In this document: positions 46,827 to 57,937 of the stretch, one piece after another
Layout: the number at the start of each line of letters is the position of its first letter
Numbering within the stretch: the stretch's first letter is position 1
Assembly (NCBI RefSeq): GCF_016648105.1
Contig: NZ_JACVVE010000003.1
Location: forward strand, 1 to 64,000
DNA length: 64,000 bases
Direction: 5' to 3'
Source: Pseudomonas sp. S31
Lineage (GTDB): Bacteria > Pseudomonadota > Gammaproteobacteria > Pseudomonadales > Pseudomonadaceae
Translations under genes and position numbers: made by a program
The notes under the pieces: generated by a model
What the model was told of the DNA's origin: nothing
What the model saw: only the letters and a program-made list of their open reading frames with translations
Database searches by the model: none

Positions 46827-47998
46827 GGCAGCAGTTGCTCCCAGGCCGGCACACCGAGGCTCGGGCGCGGCAGGCCGCCGAGATCGGGCTGGGCGGCTGG
46901 GCGCACACCATCACGCTCCAGGCTGGCCAGCACGCGGTCGCTGAAGTCTGGTGCCAGGGCCAGCTTGGTCGGCCAGCCGACCAGCAGGCGCCCCTGCTCG
47001 GCGAGGAAGGCGTTGTCCGGGCGCACCAGGCCAGATTGCGCGGGCTCCGCGCGGTCGACCCGCAGGGTGGCCCAGCGCACCAGGCTCTGGTCGACCCATG
47101 GCAGCAGGTTGGCGATTTCCTTTTGCGCGGCGGCGATCTGCGCCTCAGGCGTACGGGCCACGCCCTCGGCCTCGGCGAGGTCTCCGCCGAGGTACCAGAC
47201 CCATTGGCCATCGGCCGCCGGGTGGGTGGTGACGGTCACCCGGGGTTTGGGCCCACCGCCCAGGCAATGGGCGTACAACGGCTTGAGGTTCGGTCCCTTG
47301 GCCATGACCATGTGCAGCGGGCGCAATTGCATGGCCGGCTGGCTCAAGCCCAGGGCGTGCAGCAGGTCTTCGGTGCCGCCGCCGGCGCTCAGAACGACAC
47401 GTTGTGCGCGGATGTCGCGGCCGTCGACGTGCAAGCCGACCAGTTGGTCGTCTTCGCGCAGTGGCTCGATGTGTTCGCCGGCCAGCAGGCTGTCGCCGGC
47501 AAGGTCGGCGAGGTTGGCCAACAGGCTGGGCACGTCGATCACCAGCTCGGCAAGGCGATAGACCTTGCCCTTGAAGGCGCGGTCCTGCAGGGCGGGGGGC
47601 AGTTGTTCTCCCTTGACCTGCTCGACCCGGCTGCGTACGGCCTTGCTGGCGAAGAAGCTGGTGAGGTTGCCGGCCAGGGTGCCGGGCGACCACAGGTAGT
47701 GGGCGTCGGACAGCAGCCGGGTGCCGCGCAGGTCCAGTTCGCCACTGCCGGCCAGGGCCTCGCGCCAGCGGCGCGGCATGTCGGCGATGGCCTCCGAGGC
47801 ACCGGTCAGGGCGCCATGCAGGGCGTACTTGGTGCCGCCATGGATGATGCCCTGGGACTTGACCGTCTGTTCGCCACCGAGGCTGGCGCGTTCCACCAGC
47901 ACTGTCGAATAGCCCTGGCGGCGCAACCGGGCGTTGAGCCAGAGGCCTGCGACGCCGGCGCCGACGATCAGCACGTCGGTGGTAATGGCAGATGGCAT
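46823..47998 (-). CDS. FAD-dependent oxidoreductase of the DAO family
   Basis: 391 residues, opening ITTDVLIVGAGVAGLWLNAR (FAD-binding GxGxxG) with VKSQGIIHGGTKYALHGA soon after, resembling glycerol-3-phosphate dehydrogenase and L-2-hydroxyglutarate-type oxidases of the DAO superfamily. The end has a substrate- and FAD-closing segment (RDIRAQRVVLSAGGGTEDLL). It is the first gene of an operon with the aldo/keto reductase. Electron acceptor and substrate unknown. Confidence 0.85.
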   Translation of the reverse strand: MPSAITTDVLIVGAGVAGLWLNARLRRQGYSTVLVERASLGGEQTVKSQGIIHGGTKYALHGALTGASEAIADMPRRWREALAGSGELDLRGTRLLSDAHYLWSPGTLAGNLTSFFASKAVRSRVEQVKGEQLPPALQDRAFKGKVYRLAELVIDVPSLLANLADLAGDSLLAGEHIEPLREDDQLVGLHVDGRDIRAQRVVLSAGGGTEDLLHALGLSQPAMQLRPLHMVMAKGPNLKPLYAHCLGGGPKPRVTVTTHPAADGQWVWYLGGDLAEAEGVARTPEAQIAAAQKEIANLLPWVDQSLVRWATLRVDRAEPAQSGLVRPDNAFLAEQGRLLVGWPTKLALAPDFSDRVLASLERDGVRPAAQPDLGGLPRPSLGVPAWEQLLP

Positions 47999-48104
47999 GG
48001 GGGTACCTCGAAGACTGGGACAGCTGGCAAGTATACAGGGTCGGGGCCAATGCCAGTCAGTTAAGCAATCTGGGGCCGCAAAGCAGCGCCTGGCGGCCCT
48101 GACC

Positions 48105-48437
48105 TCAATGCCCCGCCGTCTTGGAAAACAACTGAATCACCACCACGCCAGCGACGATCATCGCCATACCCAGCATCGCCGGCACGTCCAGCTTCTGCCC
48201 GTAGATCACCAGCGCCGCGATGCTGATCAACACGATCCCCAGTCCCGACCAGATCGCGTAGGCGATCCCCACCGGAATACTGCGCACCACCAAGGTCAGC
48301 ATCCAGAAGGCGATGGCATAGCCACACACCATCAACAGCAACGGCAGCGGCGTACTCAGGCCCTTGACCGCCTTCATGGAGGCAGTGGCGATGACTTCGG
48401 CGCAAATGGCGATGGCCAGGTAGGTGTAGGCATTCAT
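48105..48437 (-). CDS. Small multidrug resistance (SMR) exporter
   Basis: 110 residues, four membrane helices, of the EmrE/SugE type. The essential glutamate is residue 14 (AICAEVIATASMKA). The ATG at 48437 follows GGAG at a good distance; a longer frame upstream is rejected. It probably works as a dual-topology dimer exchanging protons for cationic compounds such as guanidinium or quaternary ammonium. It is divergent from a LysR gene that very likely controls it. Confidence 0.92.
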   Translation of the reverse strand: MNAYTYLAIAICAEVIATASMKAVKGLSTPLPLLLMVCGYAIAFWMLTLVVRSIPVGIAYAIWSGLGIVLISIAALVIYGQKLDVPAMLGMAMIVAGVVVIQLFSKTAGH

Positions 48438-48497
48438 GATGGAATCTCCGGTAACTGGGGCGCATTCTAGCGCTTGCCCGGATGGGGTAAAGTCATT

Positions 48498-48520
48498 ACC
48501 TATCCGCATAGGAGATAGGT
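48498..48520. promoter_or_regulatory. LysR-type operator between the SMR and LysR genes
   Basis: ACCTATC (48498-48504) and GATAGGT (48514-48520) form an inverted repeat around nine bases. Its core ATC-N9-GAT gives T-N11-A, the LysR consensus. The right arm touches the ribosome site of the LysR gene (AGGAG at 48510-48514) and the site is about 60 bases from the SMR start, which suits autorepression and SMR control. Confidence 0.68.
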
Positions 48521-48522
48521 CG

Positions 48523-49413
48523 ATGCCTCAGCAGTGGAATCTGGATCAGTTGCGTACCTTCGTGCGTGTCGTAGAGCTGCGCTCTTTTTCGGCGGTCGCC
48601 CGTGAGCAGCGCAAGGCACAGTCGGCGATCAGCAATGCCATTGCCCTGCTCGAGGCGGACCTCGGCGTGGCCCTGTTCGAGCGCAGCAGCGGACGGCAAC
48701 CGAAACTGACCGAGAACGGCGCCGCCCTGCTCGAGGATGCCCATGAACTGTTGCGCCAATGCGAGCGCATGGAAGGGCGGGCGCAGGCCTTGATGCGCGG
48801 CCAGGAAGCATTGCTGCGCGTGGCCCAGGACGAGGCCATGCCTTACCAGCCGGTGATCGACAGCCTGGACGAGCTGGCCAGCCGTTATCCCTACCTGCAA
48901 GTGCAACTGGCCAGCGGCGCCCAGGGCGATGTCGCGCGCAAGCTGGTGGAGCGCCGTGCCGACCTGGGGCTGTTCTTCAACCACGAGCGCATGCCGGCCT
49001 CGCTGGAGCGGCGTGCCCTGGGCAGTGTGGAAATGGTCACCGTCTGCGCGGTGGGTCACCCGCTTGCCGGGCGTGGGCGGGTCAGCTGCCAGCAGTTGGC
49101 GCAGCATCGACAGCTGTTGGTCACCGCGCAGGAAAGCGGCTACCCCGGCGGCGAGGTGGCCAGCCCGCAGGTCTGGCGCGCCGACAGCTTCTACGCCATG
49201 GCCGAGCTGCTGATGCGCGGTCTGGGCTGGGCCTGGTTGCCGCGCCATGTGGTGCAGTACCCCACCTACCAGGCGCACATGGTCGAGCTCGATTGCGAGT
49301 GGCGCCCGCCGGCATTGGTGGTCGAGCTGGCCTGGCGCCGCGACGAGCCGCTGGGGCCGGCCGCGCAGTGGCTGGCCGAGCGCTTTGCGGTGCACCTGCG
49401 CGCGATCGGGTAA
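48523..49413 (+). CDS. LysR-family transcriptional regulator
   Basis: 296 residues from the ATG at 48523 with AGGAG upstream. The N-terminal winged helix-turn-helix (LDQLRTFVRVVELRSFSAVA, then QSAISNAIALLEADLGVALF) is LysR. The rest is a periplasmic-binding-protein-like effector domain (PASLERRALGSVEMVTVCAV and others). It is divergent from the SMR exporter with a LysR box between, and ends 11 bases before waaA on the same strand. Its effector is probably an SMR substrate. Confidence 0.9.
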   Translation: MPQQWNLDQLRTFVRVVELRSFSAVAREQRKAQSAISNAIALLEADLGVALFERSSGRQPKLTENGAALLEDAHELLRQCERMEGRAQALMRGQEALLRVAQDEAMPYQPVIDSLDELASRYPYLQVQLASGAQGDVARKLVERRADLGLFFNHERMPASLERRALGSVEMVTVCAVGHPLAGRGRVSCQQLAQHRQLLVTAQESGYPGGEVASPQVWRADSFYAMAELLMRGLGWAWLPRHVVQYPTYQAHMVELDCEWRPPALVVELAWRRDEPLGPAAQWLAERFAVHLRAIG

Positions 49414-49424
49414 ACTCCGCCGCC

Positions 49425-50696
49425 ATGAACAGAACACTCTATACCCTGCTTTTCCATCTGGGCCTGCCGCTGGTTGCGCTGCGCCTTTACCTGCGTGCGC
49501 GCAAGGCGCCGGCCTATCGCCAGCGCATCGTCGAGCGCTTTGCCCGCAACCTGCCGCCGATGCAGCAGGGAGGGCTCTGGGTGCATGCCGTGTCGGTGGG
49601 CGAGAGCATCGCCGCAGCGCCCATGGTGCGCGCCCTGCTCAAGGCCTACCCAGGCTTGCCGATCACCTTGACCTGCATGACCCCGACCGGCTCGGAGCGC
49701 ATTCGCGCGATGTTCGCCGACGAGCCGCGGGTCCAGCACTGCTACCTGCCCTACGATTTGCCATGGGCCGCTGGGCGCTTTCTCGACCATGTCCGCCCGC
49801 GCCTGGGCATCATCATGGAAACCGAGCTGTGGCCCAACCATATCCATCAATGTGCCAAGCGCGGCATCCCGGTGGCCTTGGCCAATGCCCGGTTGTCCGA
49901 GCGCTCGGCACGCGGCTATGCGCGCTTCGCCAAGCTGACCCGGCCGATGCTCGCCGAGATGAGCCTGATCGCGGTGCAGACCGAGACCGAGGCCCAGCGC
50001 TTCCGTGACCTGGGGGCACGGCCCGAGTGCGTGCAGGTGACCGGCTCGATCAAGTTCGACCTCAAGGTCGACGAGCAGTTGTTACCCCGTGCCCGCGCCC
50101 TGCGCGAGGAGTGGGGCGCCACCCAGCGTCCGGTGTGGATCGCCGCCAGTACTCATGAGGGCGAGGATGCGCTGATCCTGCAAGCGCACCGGCAGTTGCT
50201 GCAGGTGCACGGCGATGCGCTGCTGATCCTGGTGCCGCGCCATCCGGAACGGTTCGATGCGGTGCAGACCCTGTGCTGCGATCAGTTCGCCACCGTGCGT
50301 CGCTCCTCGGGTGCGGCGGTGGATGCGCAGACGCAGGTGCTGCTCGGCGACACCATGGGCGAGCTGCTGTTTCTCTATGCCCTGGCCGATATCGCCTTCG
50401 TCGGCGGCAGCCTGGTTGCCACCGGTGGCCATAACCCGCTGGAGCCAGCGGCGTTGGCGTTGCCGGTGATCATGGGGCCACATGTGTTCAATTTCCTCGA
50501 AATCAGCGCGATGTTGCGTGAAGCGGGGGCACTCCAGCAGATCGATGATGCCGAGGGCCTGGCCCAGGCTGTGCGGCGGCTGGTGGAGCTGCCGCAGGAT
50601 GCGCGGCGCATGGGCGAGGCGGGCAGGGCGGTGATGCGCGCCAACCAGGGGGCGTTGCAGCGCTTGCTGGATGGGCTGGGCCGATTGATGCCCTAA
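49425..50696 (+). CDS. waaA: 3-deoxy-D-manno-octulosonic acid (Kdo) transferase
   Basis: Adds Kdo residues to lipid IVA, an early step of LPS assembly. 423 residues from the ATG at 49425 with a hydrophobic start (LYTLLFHLGLPLVALRLYL) acting as a membrane anchor. Characteristic stretches are GLWVHAVSVGESIAAAPMVR and METELWPNHIHQCAKRGIP, and the late FVGGSLVATGGHNPLEPAAL, the WaaA donor-binding site. A longer frame from 48759 overlaps the LysR gene and is rejected. It lies outside the main LPS run but only 4.4 kb away. It converges with tolC. Confidence 0.95.
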   Translation: MNRTLYTLLFHLGLPLVALRLYLRARKAPAYRQRIVERFARNLPPMQQGGLWVHAVSVGESIAAAPMVRALLKAYPGLPITLTCMTPTGSERIRAMFADEPRVQHCYLPYDLPWAAGRFLDHVRPRLGIIMETELWPNHIHQCAKRGIPVALANARLSERSARGYARFAKLTRPMLAEMSLIAVQTETEAQRFRDLGARPECVQVTGSIKFDLKVDEQLLPRARALREEWGATQRPVWIAASTHEGEDALILQAHRQLLQVHGDALLILVPRHPERFDAVQTLCCDQFATVRRSSGAAVDAQTQVLLGDTMGELLFLYALADIAFVGGSLVATGGHNPLEPAALALPVIMGPHVFNFLEISAMLREAGALQQIDDAEGLAQAVRRLVELPQDARRMGEAGRAVMRANQGALQRLLDGLGRLMP

Positions 50697-50726
50697 ATGC
50701 GATTCCTGTAGGAGCGAATGCTGCAT

Positions 50727-52163
50727 TCAGGGCTTGCGCTCGAAATTCTTCGCCGCCGCTGCTGCCAGGTCCGGTGGCAGGAAATCCTTGTCTGGGTTGT
50801 AGTCCGCTTTCAGGTAGCGCTTGAGGTCCTGCAGGTCTTGTGGGCTCAAGGTCCCCGCCGCCTGCTTGAGGCTCAGGTTGTCGAGGATGTAGTCGTAGCG
50901 GCTGTTGTTATAGTCGCGCACCGAGGTGTACAGCTGGCGCTGGGCATCGAGCACGTCGACGATGTTGCGGGTACCGACCTGGTAGCCGATCTCGGTGGCC
51001 TCCAGCGCACTCTGGTTGGAGATGATCGACTGCTTGCGCGCCTGCACCTGTTCCACATCGGTGTTCACGGCGCGGTGCAGGTTGCGGGTGTTCTCCACCA
51101 CCTGGCGGCGCAGGCTTTCGCGTTGCTGCTCGCTTTGGCTCAGGCGCTGGTAGGCCTCGCGCACCTGCGAGCTGGTCAGCCCGCCGCTGTAGATCGGGAT
51201 GTTCAGCTGCAGGCCGATGCTGGTCTGCTCCACGTCGCCGGAATAGCGCACGCCGGTTTGCGGTGCCGGGTTGGTGAAACCGAGGCTGTCGTTGTCGCCT
51301 TTCTGGTAACGCGCCACGGCGTCCAGCGTCGGCGCATGGCCGGCCTTGCGCTGGCGCAGGGTTTCCTCGGCGGCGTCGACGGCGTGGTTGGTCGCCAGCA
51401 GATTGAGGTTCTGCCGCGCCGCAGTGTCGACCCAGGCCTTGGCATCATTGGGAGTCGGCACCTGTACCGGCAAGGTGTGGACCACGCCCTGGATCGCCGA
51501 GTACTCGCGGTTGGTCAGGGTCACCAAGGCCTCGAAGGCATCCTGCACCTGGCGTTCGGCGATGATCCGGTTGGCCCGCGCGGTGTCGTAGCTGGCCTGG
51601 GATTGCAGCACATCGGTCTTGTCCGAAAGGCCCACGTCGAAGCGTTCGTTGGACTGGTCGAGTTGACGCTTGAAGGCCGCTTCCTCGGCTTTGGTCGCGG
51701 CGAGGTTGTCCTGGGCGCGGAGCACGGCGAAGTAGTTCTGCGCCGTCTGCAGGATGAGGTTCTGTTCTGTCGCCGAGAGTTCCAGTGCGGCCTGTTCGTT
51801 GACCGCTTCGGCGGCTTGCAGTTGGAACCAGCGGTCGGCACGGAAGATCGGCTGCGACAGGGTCGCACTCCATGAATTGCCACTGCGGTTGGAGGTGATC
51901 GACGGCTCGTCGAGCTTGGTGCGGGTGTTCATCATCTCGGCACCGGCCGACAGGTTCGGCAGCAGGCCGGCCCTGGCCTGGGGTACCACTTCGCGACGGG
52001 CGCCATAGTCGGCGCGAGCCGCCGCCAGGTCGGCGTTGTTGTCGACAGCCTCCTGGTAGACGCTGACCAGGTCGGTCTTGACTGTCGTGGGCACATCCGC
52101 TGCCCAGACCATTCCATTGGACGCACAAGACACGGCTATCGCCAGTGAAAGTTTGCGCAGCAT
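50727..52163 (-). CDS. tolC: TolC-family outer-membrane channel
   Basis: Trimeric outer-membrane duct for drug efflux and type I secretion. 478 residues from the ATG at 52163 with a Sec signal peptide (LRKLSLAIAVSCASNGMVWA) cleaved after AWA-type residues. The two repeats of the OEP family are visible (SVYQEAVDNNADLAAARADY and later LLATNHAVDAAEETLRQRKA). Length agrees with TolC. Gene order tolC ... nudF-yqiB-cpdA-yqiA-parE is as in E. coli. No pump genes are next to it, as is normal for TolC. Confidence 0.9.
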   Translation of the reverse strand: MLRKLSLAIAVSCASNGMVWAADVPTTVKTDLVSVYQEAVDNNADLAAARADYGARREVVPQARAGLLPNLSAGAEMMNTRTKLDEPSITSNRSGNSWSATLSQPIFRADRWFQLQAAEAVNEQAALELSATEQNLILQTAQNYFAVLRAQDNLAATKAEEAAFKRQLDQSNERFDVGLSDKTDVLQSQASYDTARANRIIAERQVQDAFEALVTLTNREYSAIQGVVHTLPVQVPTPNDAKAWVDTAARQNLNLLATNHAVDAAEETLRQRKAGHAPTLDAVARYQKGDNDSLGFTNPAPQTGVRYSGDVEQTSIGLQLNIPIYSGGLTSSQVREAYQRLSQSEQQRESLRRQVVENTRNLHRAVNTDVEQVQARKQSIISNQSALEATEIGYQVGTRNIVDVLDAQRQLYTSVRDYNNSRYDYILDNLSLKQAAGTLSPQDLQDLKRYLKADYNPDKDFLPPDLAAAAAKNFERKP

Positions 52164-52328
52164 AGAGGCAATCCTTGTACGAAATTTAATTACTGAACTG
52201 TTGAGTACGGAATAGCGGGTCAGTGTAGTGCCATGTGCTGTTGCCAACAATCGTAGTGCGTTCCATTCATCAGCGCCGGGTTTACCCGCTTGGCTTTGCC
52301 GACCACTCCAGTCTAGACTGCGCATGTT

Positions 52329-52418
52329 CTTGTCGGGGTGCCTTGAAGCAAAGGCTGAGATCGCAAAGTTGCGGATCCCGTTGAACCTGATCAGGTTAGC
52401 GCCTGCGTAGGGAACAAG
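52329..52418 (+). ncRNA. TPP riboswitch (THI element) of thiC
   Basis: The conserved core GGGGTGCC ... GGCTGAGATC ... ACCTGATCAGGTTAGC-type and GCGTAGGGAA pieces are all present, with a closing stem CTTGT (52329-52333)/ACAAG (52414-52418). Binding thiamine pyrophosphate is known to switch off thiamine genes. It precedes thiC by 169 bases, so the leader is long. Confidence 0.97.
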
Positions 52419-52428
52419 ATTGCTCGCC

Positions 52429-54468
<2,040 letters not shown>

Positions 54469-54486
54469 AGCGTCACCGTTACCCCT

Positions 54487-54556
54487 GTAGGAGCGGGTTT
54501 ACCCGCGAATGCGTTGGTGGATTCACTGACGCGTTCGCGGGTAAACCCGCTCCTAC
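54487..54556. repeat. REP element behind thiC
   Basis: Perfect 23-base arms (54487-54509 and 54534-54556) around a 24-base loop; core GGAGCGGGTTTACCCGC, the same variant as the dbpA copy. It probably also ends or protects the thiC mRNA. Confidence 0.9.
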
Positions 54557-54595
54557 TGGTTTTCCCAACAACAATGACTTTTGGTAAGCGCGCCG

Positions 54596-55879
54596 ATGAC
54601 CACCCCCAGCCACTTCTCCCCCGACCACCCGGTCCCCACCGACCAACGCCTGTTCGGCGCCCGCGACCTGTTCTCGTTGTGGTTCTCCCTCGGCATCGGC
54701 CTCATGGTCCTGCAGGTCGGTGCCTTGCTGGCGCCTGGCCTGGGCCTTTCCGGAGCGCTGCTGGCGATCCTCCTGGGCACGGGTGTCGGCGTGCTGCTGC
54801 TGGCCGCGGCCGGCGTGGTCGGCAGCGATACCGGCCTGTCGGCCATGGCCACCTTGCGCCTGACCCTGGGCAGCCATGGCGCACGCCTGCCAGCCTTGCT
54901 CAACCTGCTGCAACTGGTGGGTTGGGGTTCGTTCGAGATCATCGTCATGCGCGATGCCGCCAGCCTGCTGGGCGCGCGCGCCTTCGGCGACGGCAGTGCC
55001 TGGAGCAATCCGCTGCTGTGGACCCTGTGCTTCGGTGCCTTGGCCACCCTGCTGGCGGTCAGCGGACCGCTGGCGTTCGTGCGCAAGGTCCTGCGCAAAT
55101 GGGGCATCTGGCTGTTGCTCGGCGCCTGCCTGTGGCTGACCTGGAACCTGTTCGCCAAGGCCGATCTCAGCGCCCTGTGGAACCGCGCCGGGGATGGCTC
55201 GATGTCGCTGGCGGTAGGCTTCGACATCGTCATCGCCATGCCGTTGTCCTGGCTGCCGCTGATCGCCGACTACTCGCGTTTCGGCCAGCGCGCCAGCCGA
55301 GTGTTCGGTGGCACTGCCCTGGGCTTCTTCATCGGCAATGCCTGGCTGATGAGCCTGGGCGTGGCCTACACCCTGGCCTTCGCCGCAGACGGCGAAACCA
55401 ATGCGCTGCTGCTGGCCTTGGCCGGTGCCGGCCTGGGGATCCCGCTGCTGCTCATCCTGCTCGACGAGTCGGAGAACGCCTTCGCCGACATCCACTCGGC
55501 GGCGGTCTCCACGGGGCTGCTGGTACGTCTGAAGGTCGAGCACCTGGCCCTGGCGATCGGTGTGTCGTGTACCCTGATCGCCCTGCTGGCGCCGCTGGCC
55601 CAGTACGAGAACTTCCTGCTGCTGATCGGTTCGGTGTTCGCACCGCTGTTCGGCGTGGTACTGGTCGACCATTACCTGGTGCGCCGACGTCGGGCGCCGG
55701 CACAGGTGGCGGGCCTGCACTGGCCGGCGCTGCTGGCCTGGGCAGTGGGGGTGGCGGCGTATCACCTGATCGCCGCGCAGGCGCCGGACTTCGGTGCGAC
55801 CCTGCCAGCCTTGCTGCTGGCAGGTGTGCTGCACGCGTTACTGAGTGTCAGCCGCGGCCGGGAAACAGCTCGGGCTTGA
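54596..55879 (+). CDS. cytX: CytX-type hydroxymethylpyrimidine transporter
   Basis: 427 residues, 12 hydrophobic segments, NCS1 (cytosine permease) family. Opening DQRLFGARDLFSLWFSLGIG and MPLSWLPLIADYSRFGQRAS in the middle are typical of CytX, a member found with thiamine genes and thought to import HMP. The chosen ATG at 54596 has only a weak ribosome site. It is 127 bases after thiC and across a REP element, so it may be cotranscribed with thiC. Its last 32 bases overlap the convergent lipoprotein gene. Confidence 0.85.
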   Translation: MTTPSHFSPDHPVPTDQRLFGARDLFSLWFSLGIGLMVLQVGALLAPGLGLSGALLAILLGTGVGVLLLAAAGVVGSDTGLSAMATLRLTLGSHGARLPALLNLLQLVGWGSFEIIVMRDAASLLGARAFGDGSAWSNPLLWTLCFGALATLLAVSGPLAFVRKVLRKWGIWLLLGACLWLTWNLFAKADLSALWNRAGDGSMSLAVGFDIVIAMPLSWLPLIADYSRFGQRASRVFGGTALGFFIGNAWLMSLGVAYTLAFAADGETNALLLALAGAGLGIPLLLILLDESENAFADIHSAAVSTGLLVRLKVEHLALAIGVSCTLIALLAPLAQYENFLLLIGSVFAPLFGVVLVDHYLVRRRRAPAQVAGLHWPALLAWAVGVAAYHLIAAQAPDFGATLPALLLAGVLHALLSVSRGRETARA

Positions 55880-56594
55880 TCACACCGTTGAGGCGCGGGT
55901 ACGGAATCTTCAGCTCGACGTGGCCCATGGAGTAGGGCGCGATGGCATAGACTTCGTACTTGACCACCACCGCGCCGTACGTCAGGGCGACGTGCGGCGA
56001 GCGCTTGAATGGCCAGGTCTTGACGAACTCGGCGTCCTTGTCCATGCCGACGCTGATCAGCCAAGCCTTGTGCGACTCCTCGACGGTCTTCCAGAAGGTC
56101 TCCTCCTGGCCGGGCACCAGCATGTCCTGCAGGGTCAGCACCTTGTCCAGCTTGCGCGAATAGTTGATGAAGCCACGCCCGGGCATGCCGTGGGCGCCGC
56201 CGCTGTCGAGGTAGCTGGACAGCTCGATGATCACCAGCCCGTCATGCTGCTCGCGTACCTTGGCCTGCAGGTAGCTGCTGTTGCGCTTGTCGGCGCTTGC
56301 CAGGTACTGCTGCTCGTAGGCCTGCAGGGTCGCCGGGGTGGTGCCGTGCTGGTTGTCCTCGGTCAGTTGCAGCAGGCGCTTCTCGACGATGCCGTCGAGT
56401 TTGGGCAGGGCCGGGAAGTGGATGGTGTCGATGTTCACCAGCGGGCAGTCGCTTTCGCTGCAGCCGGGTTTGACATGCTCCCAGGCGTCGCGCTTGACCT
56501 CGAGCGGGGCCCGGTAATTGGGCGTGAACAGGCTCTGGCAGGCGCCCAGGGCCAGTGCCAGCACGGCCACGGAAGTCAGTTTGACGAGCGTCAT
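55848..56594 (-). CDS. DUF3298/RsiV-like lipoprotein
   Basis: 248 residues with a lipoprotein signal, lipobox ALGAC and cysteine at residue 19. The mature domain carries YLDSGGAHGMPGRGFINYSR (the AHG of DUF3298) and a late MGHVELKIPYPRLNGV, as in the periplasmic part of RsiV-type proteins that bind lysozyme in Bacillus and in related uncharacterised lipoproteins. No anti-sigma domain exists here. The 3' end overlaps cytX by 32 bases in convergent orientation; the 5' end faces nudF across 184 bases. Confidence 0.82.
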   Translation of the reverse strand: MTLVKLTSVAVLALALGACQSLFTPNYRAPLEVKRDAWEHVKPGCSESDCPLVNIDTIHFPALPKLDGIVEKRLLQLTEDNQHGTTPATLQAYEQQYLASADKRNSSYLQAKVREQHDGLVIIELSSYLDSGGAHGMPGRGFINYSRKLDKVLTLQDMLVPGQEETFWKTVEESHKAWLISVGMDKDAEFVKTWPFKRSPHVALTYGAVVVKYEVYAIAPYSMGHVELKIPYPRLNGVIKPELFPGRG

Positions 56595-56778
56595 GATGAT
56601 CCTTGCAGAACAGGGAAAGTCGGCCTTTGACCGTCTGCGCGGCCTTCAGTTCGCCACTAAGCTAACAGAGTAGACGCGCGCTGTCCCGACCGTGCGAACG
56701 GTTGCTCGAAGGGGGTGAAACGTGAAAGCGTGCAGAGTAGGATGGCGCGATGCGGTAAACGAGGTAGCGAGGATTTTC

Positions 56779-57396
56779 ATGTCGGATACGTTGAATTCGG
56801 TGCCCAGGGCGGTCGAGATCGTCGAGCGGGCCAATTGCTTCCAGGGCTTCTACAAGCTCGACAAGGTACGCCTGCGCCATGAGCTGTTCGCCGGCGGCCT
56901 GGGCCGCGAGATCAGCCGCGAGTTGTTCGTGCGCCACGACGCGGTGTGCGTGCTGCCCTACGACCCGTTGCGCGATGAGGTGGTGCTGATCGAGCAGTTT
57001 CGCGTCGGCGCCATGGACAAGGTCGACAACCCCTGGCTGATCGAGATGGTCGCCGGGCTGATCGACAAGGACGAGGAACCGGAAGAAGTCGCCCACCGTG
57101 AAGCCGAGGAAGAGGCCGGCCTGGCCTTCGCGGCCCTGTGGCCGATGACCCGCTACTTCCCCTCGCCGGGTGGCAGCGATGAATACGTGCACCTGTTCCT
57201 CGGCCGCTGCAGCAGCGAAGGCGCCGGCGGCCTGCATGGCCTGGAGGAAGAGGGCGAGGACATCCGCGTACGCGTGTGGTCGTTCGACGACGCGCTGCAG
57301 GCGGTACGTGATGGGCGCATCTGCAACGCCGCGACCATCATCGGCCTGCAGTGGCTGGCGCTGAACAAAGATGAAGTCCGAGGTATGTGGAAGTGA
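56779..57396 (+). CDS. nudF: ADP-ribose pyrophosphatase
   Basis: Nudix hydrolase splitting ADP-ribose to AMP and ribose-5-phosphate. 205 residues from the ATG at 56779. The Nudix box is complete (GLIDKDEEPEEVAHREAEEE followed by AGL). It heads the conserved nudF-yqiB-cpdA-yqiA-parE run. Its stop overlaps the yqiB start GTG by four bases. Confidence 0.94.
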   Translation: MSDTLNSVPRAVEIVERANCFQGFYKLDKVRLRHELFAGGLGREISRELFVRHDAVCVLPYDPLRDEVVLIEQFRVGAMDKVDNPWLIEMVAGLIDKDEEPEEVAHREAEEEAGLAFAALWPMTRYFPSPGGSDEYVHLFLGRCSSEGAGGLHGLEEEGEDIRVRVWSFDDALQAVRDGRICNAATIIGLQWLALNKDEVRGMWK

Positions 57397-57839
57397 ACCT
57401 GCTGCGTGAGCGTTATCGGGTCGACCTGGCCGGGCTGCAAGCAGCCTGCGAGGCCAACTATGCCCGGCTCATGCGCCTGCTCCCCGACATGCGTACCACC
57501 CAGAGCTCGCGGCGCATCGGCATGGCCCAGGGCGACCAGATGCTCGGCGTGCTGGTGCTCGATGTGCTGCTGGCCTGCCCCTACACCACCACCCTGCGCG
57601 TGCGCCAGGAGCACAGCCTGCCGTGGCTGCCGGTGCCGCAACTGGAGGTGCAGGTGTACCATGACGCACGCATGGCCGAGGTGGTCGGTGCCGAACATGC
57701 CCGCCGCCTGCGCAGTATCTACCCCTACCCCAATGATGCGATGCACCAGCCCGACGAGAAGGCCCAACTCAACCTGTTCCTCGGCGAGTGGCTGAGCCAT
57801 TGCCTGGCCTGTGGTCACGAACTGGCAAGCGTGCGCTGA
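57393..57839 (+). CDS. yqiB: YqiB-family (DUF1249) protein
   Basis: 148 residues, starting at GTG 57393 inside the nudF stop (GTGA), with GAGG nine bases upstream; an in-frame GTG at 57387 is spaced worse. LRERYRVDLAGLQAACEANY and the late YPNDAMHQPDEKAQLNLFLG match the DUF1249 family. Function unknown; it is always near nudF and cpdA in gamma-proteobacteria. Confidence 0.88.
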   Translation: MNLLRERYRVDLAGLQAACEANYARLMRLLPDMRTTQSSRRIGMAQGDQMLGVLVLDVLLACPYTTTLRVRQEHSLPWLPVPQLEVQVYHDARMAEVVGAEHARRLRSIYPYPNDAMHQPDEKAQLNLFLGEWLSHCLACGHELASVR

Positions 57840-57879
57840 AATGTGACGGCGTACTCGTAACAGAGGGGGCCCCGGCTGT

Positions 57880-57907
57880 TTGCCGGAGACCGTTCCCTCG
57901 CCATAAT
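57880..57907 (+). promoter_or_regulatory. Candidate promoter of cpdA
   Basis: TTGCCG (57880-57885) and CATAAT (57902-57907) are 16 bases apart, giving an expected start near 57914, before the GAGGAG ribosome site of cpdA. Confidence 0.45.
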
Positions 57908-57937
57908 TGCCGCTGAATCCGCTCGAGGAGACGGCCG

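Noticed and set aside
50706..50732. CTGTAGGAGCGAATG between waaA and tolC, like half a REP arm
   Set aside because: Only about 12 bases match and there is no proper second arm, so it is at most a decayed remnant.
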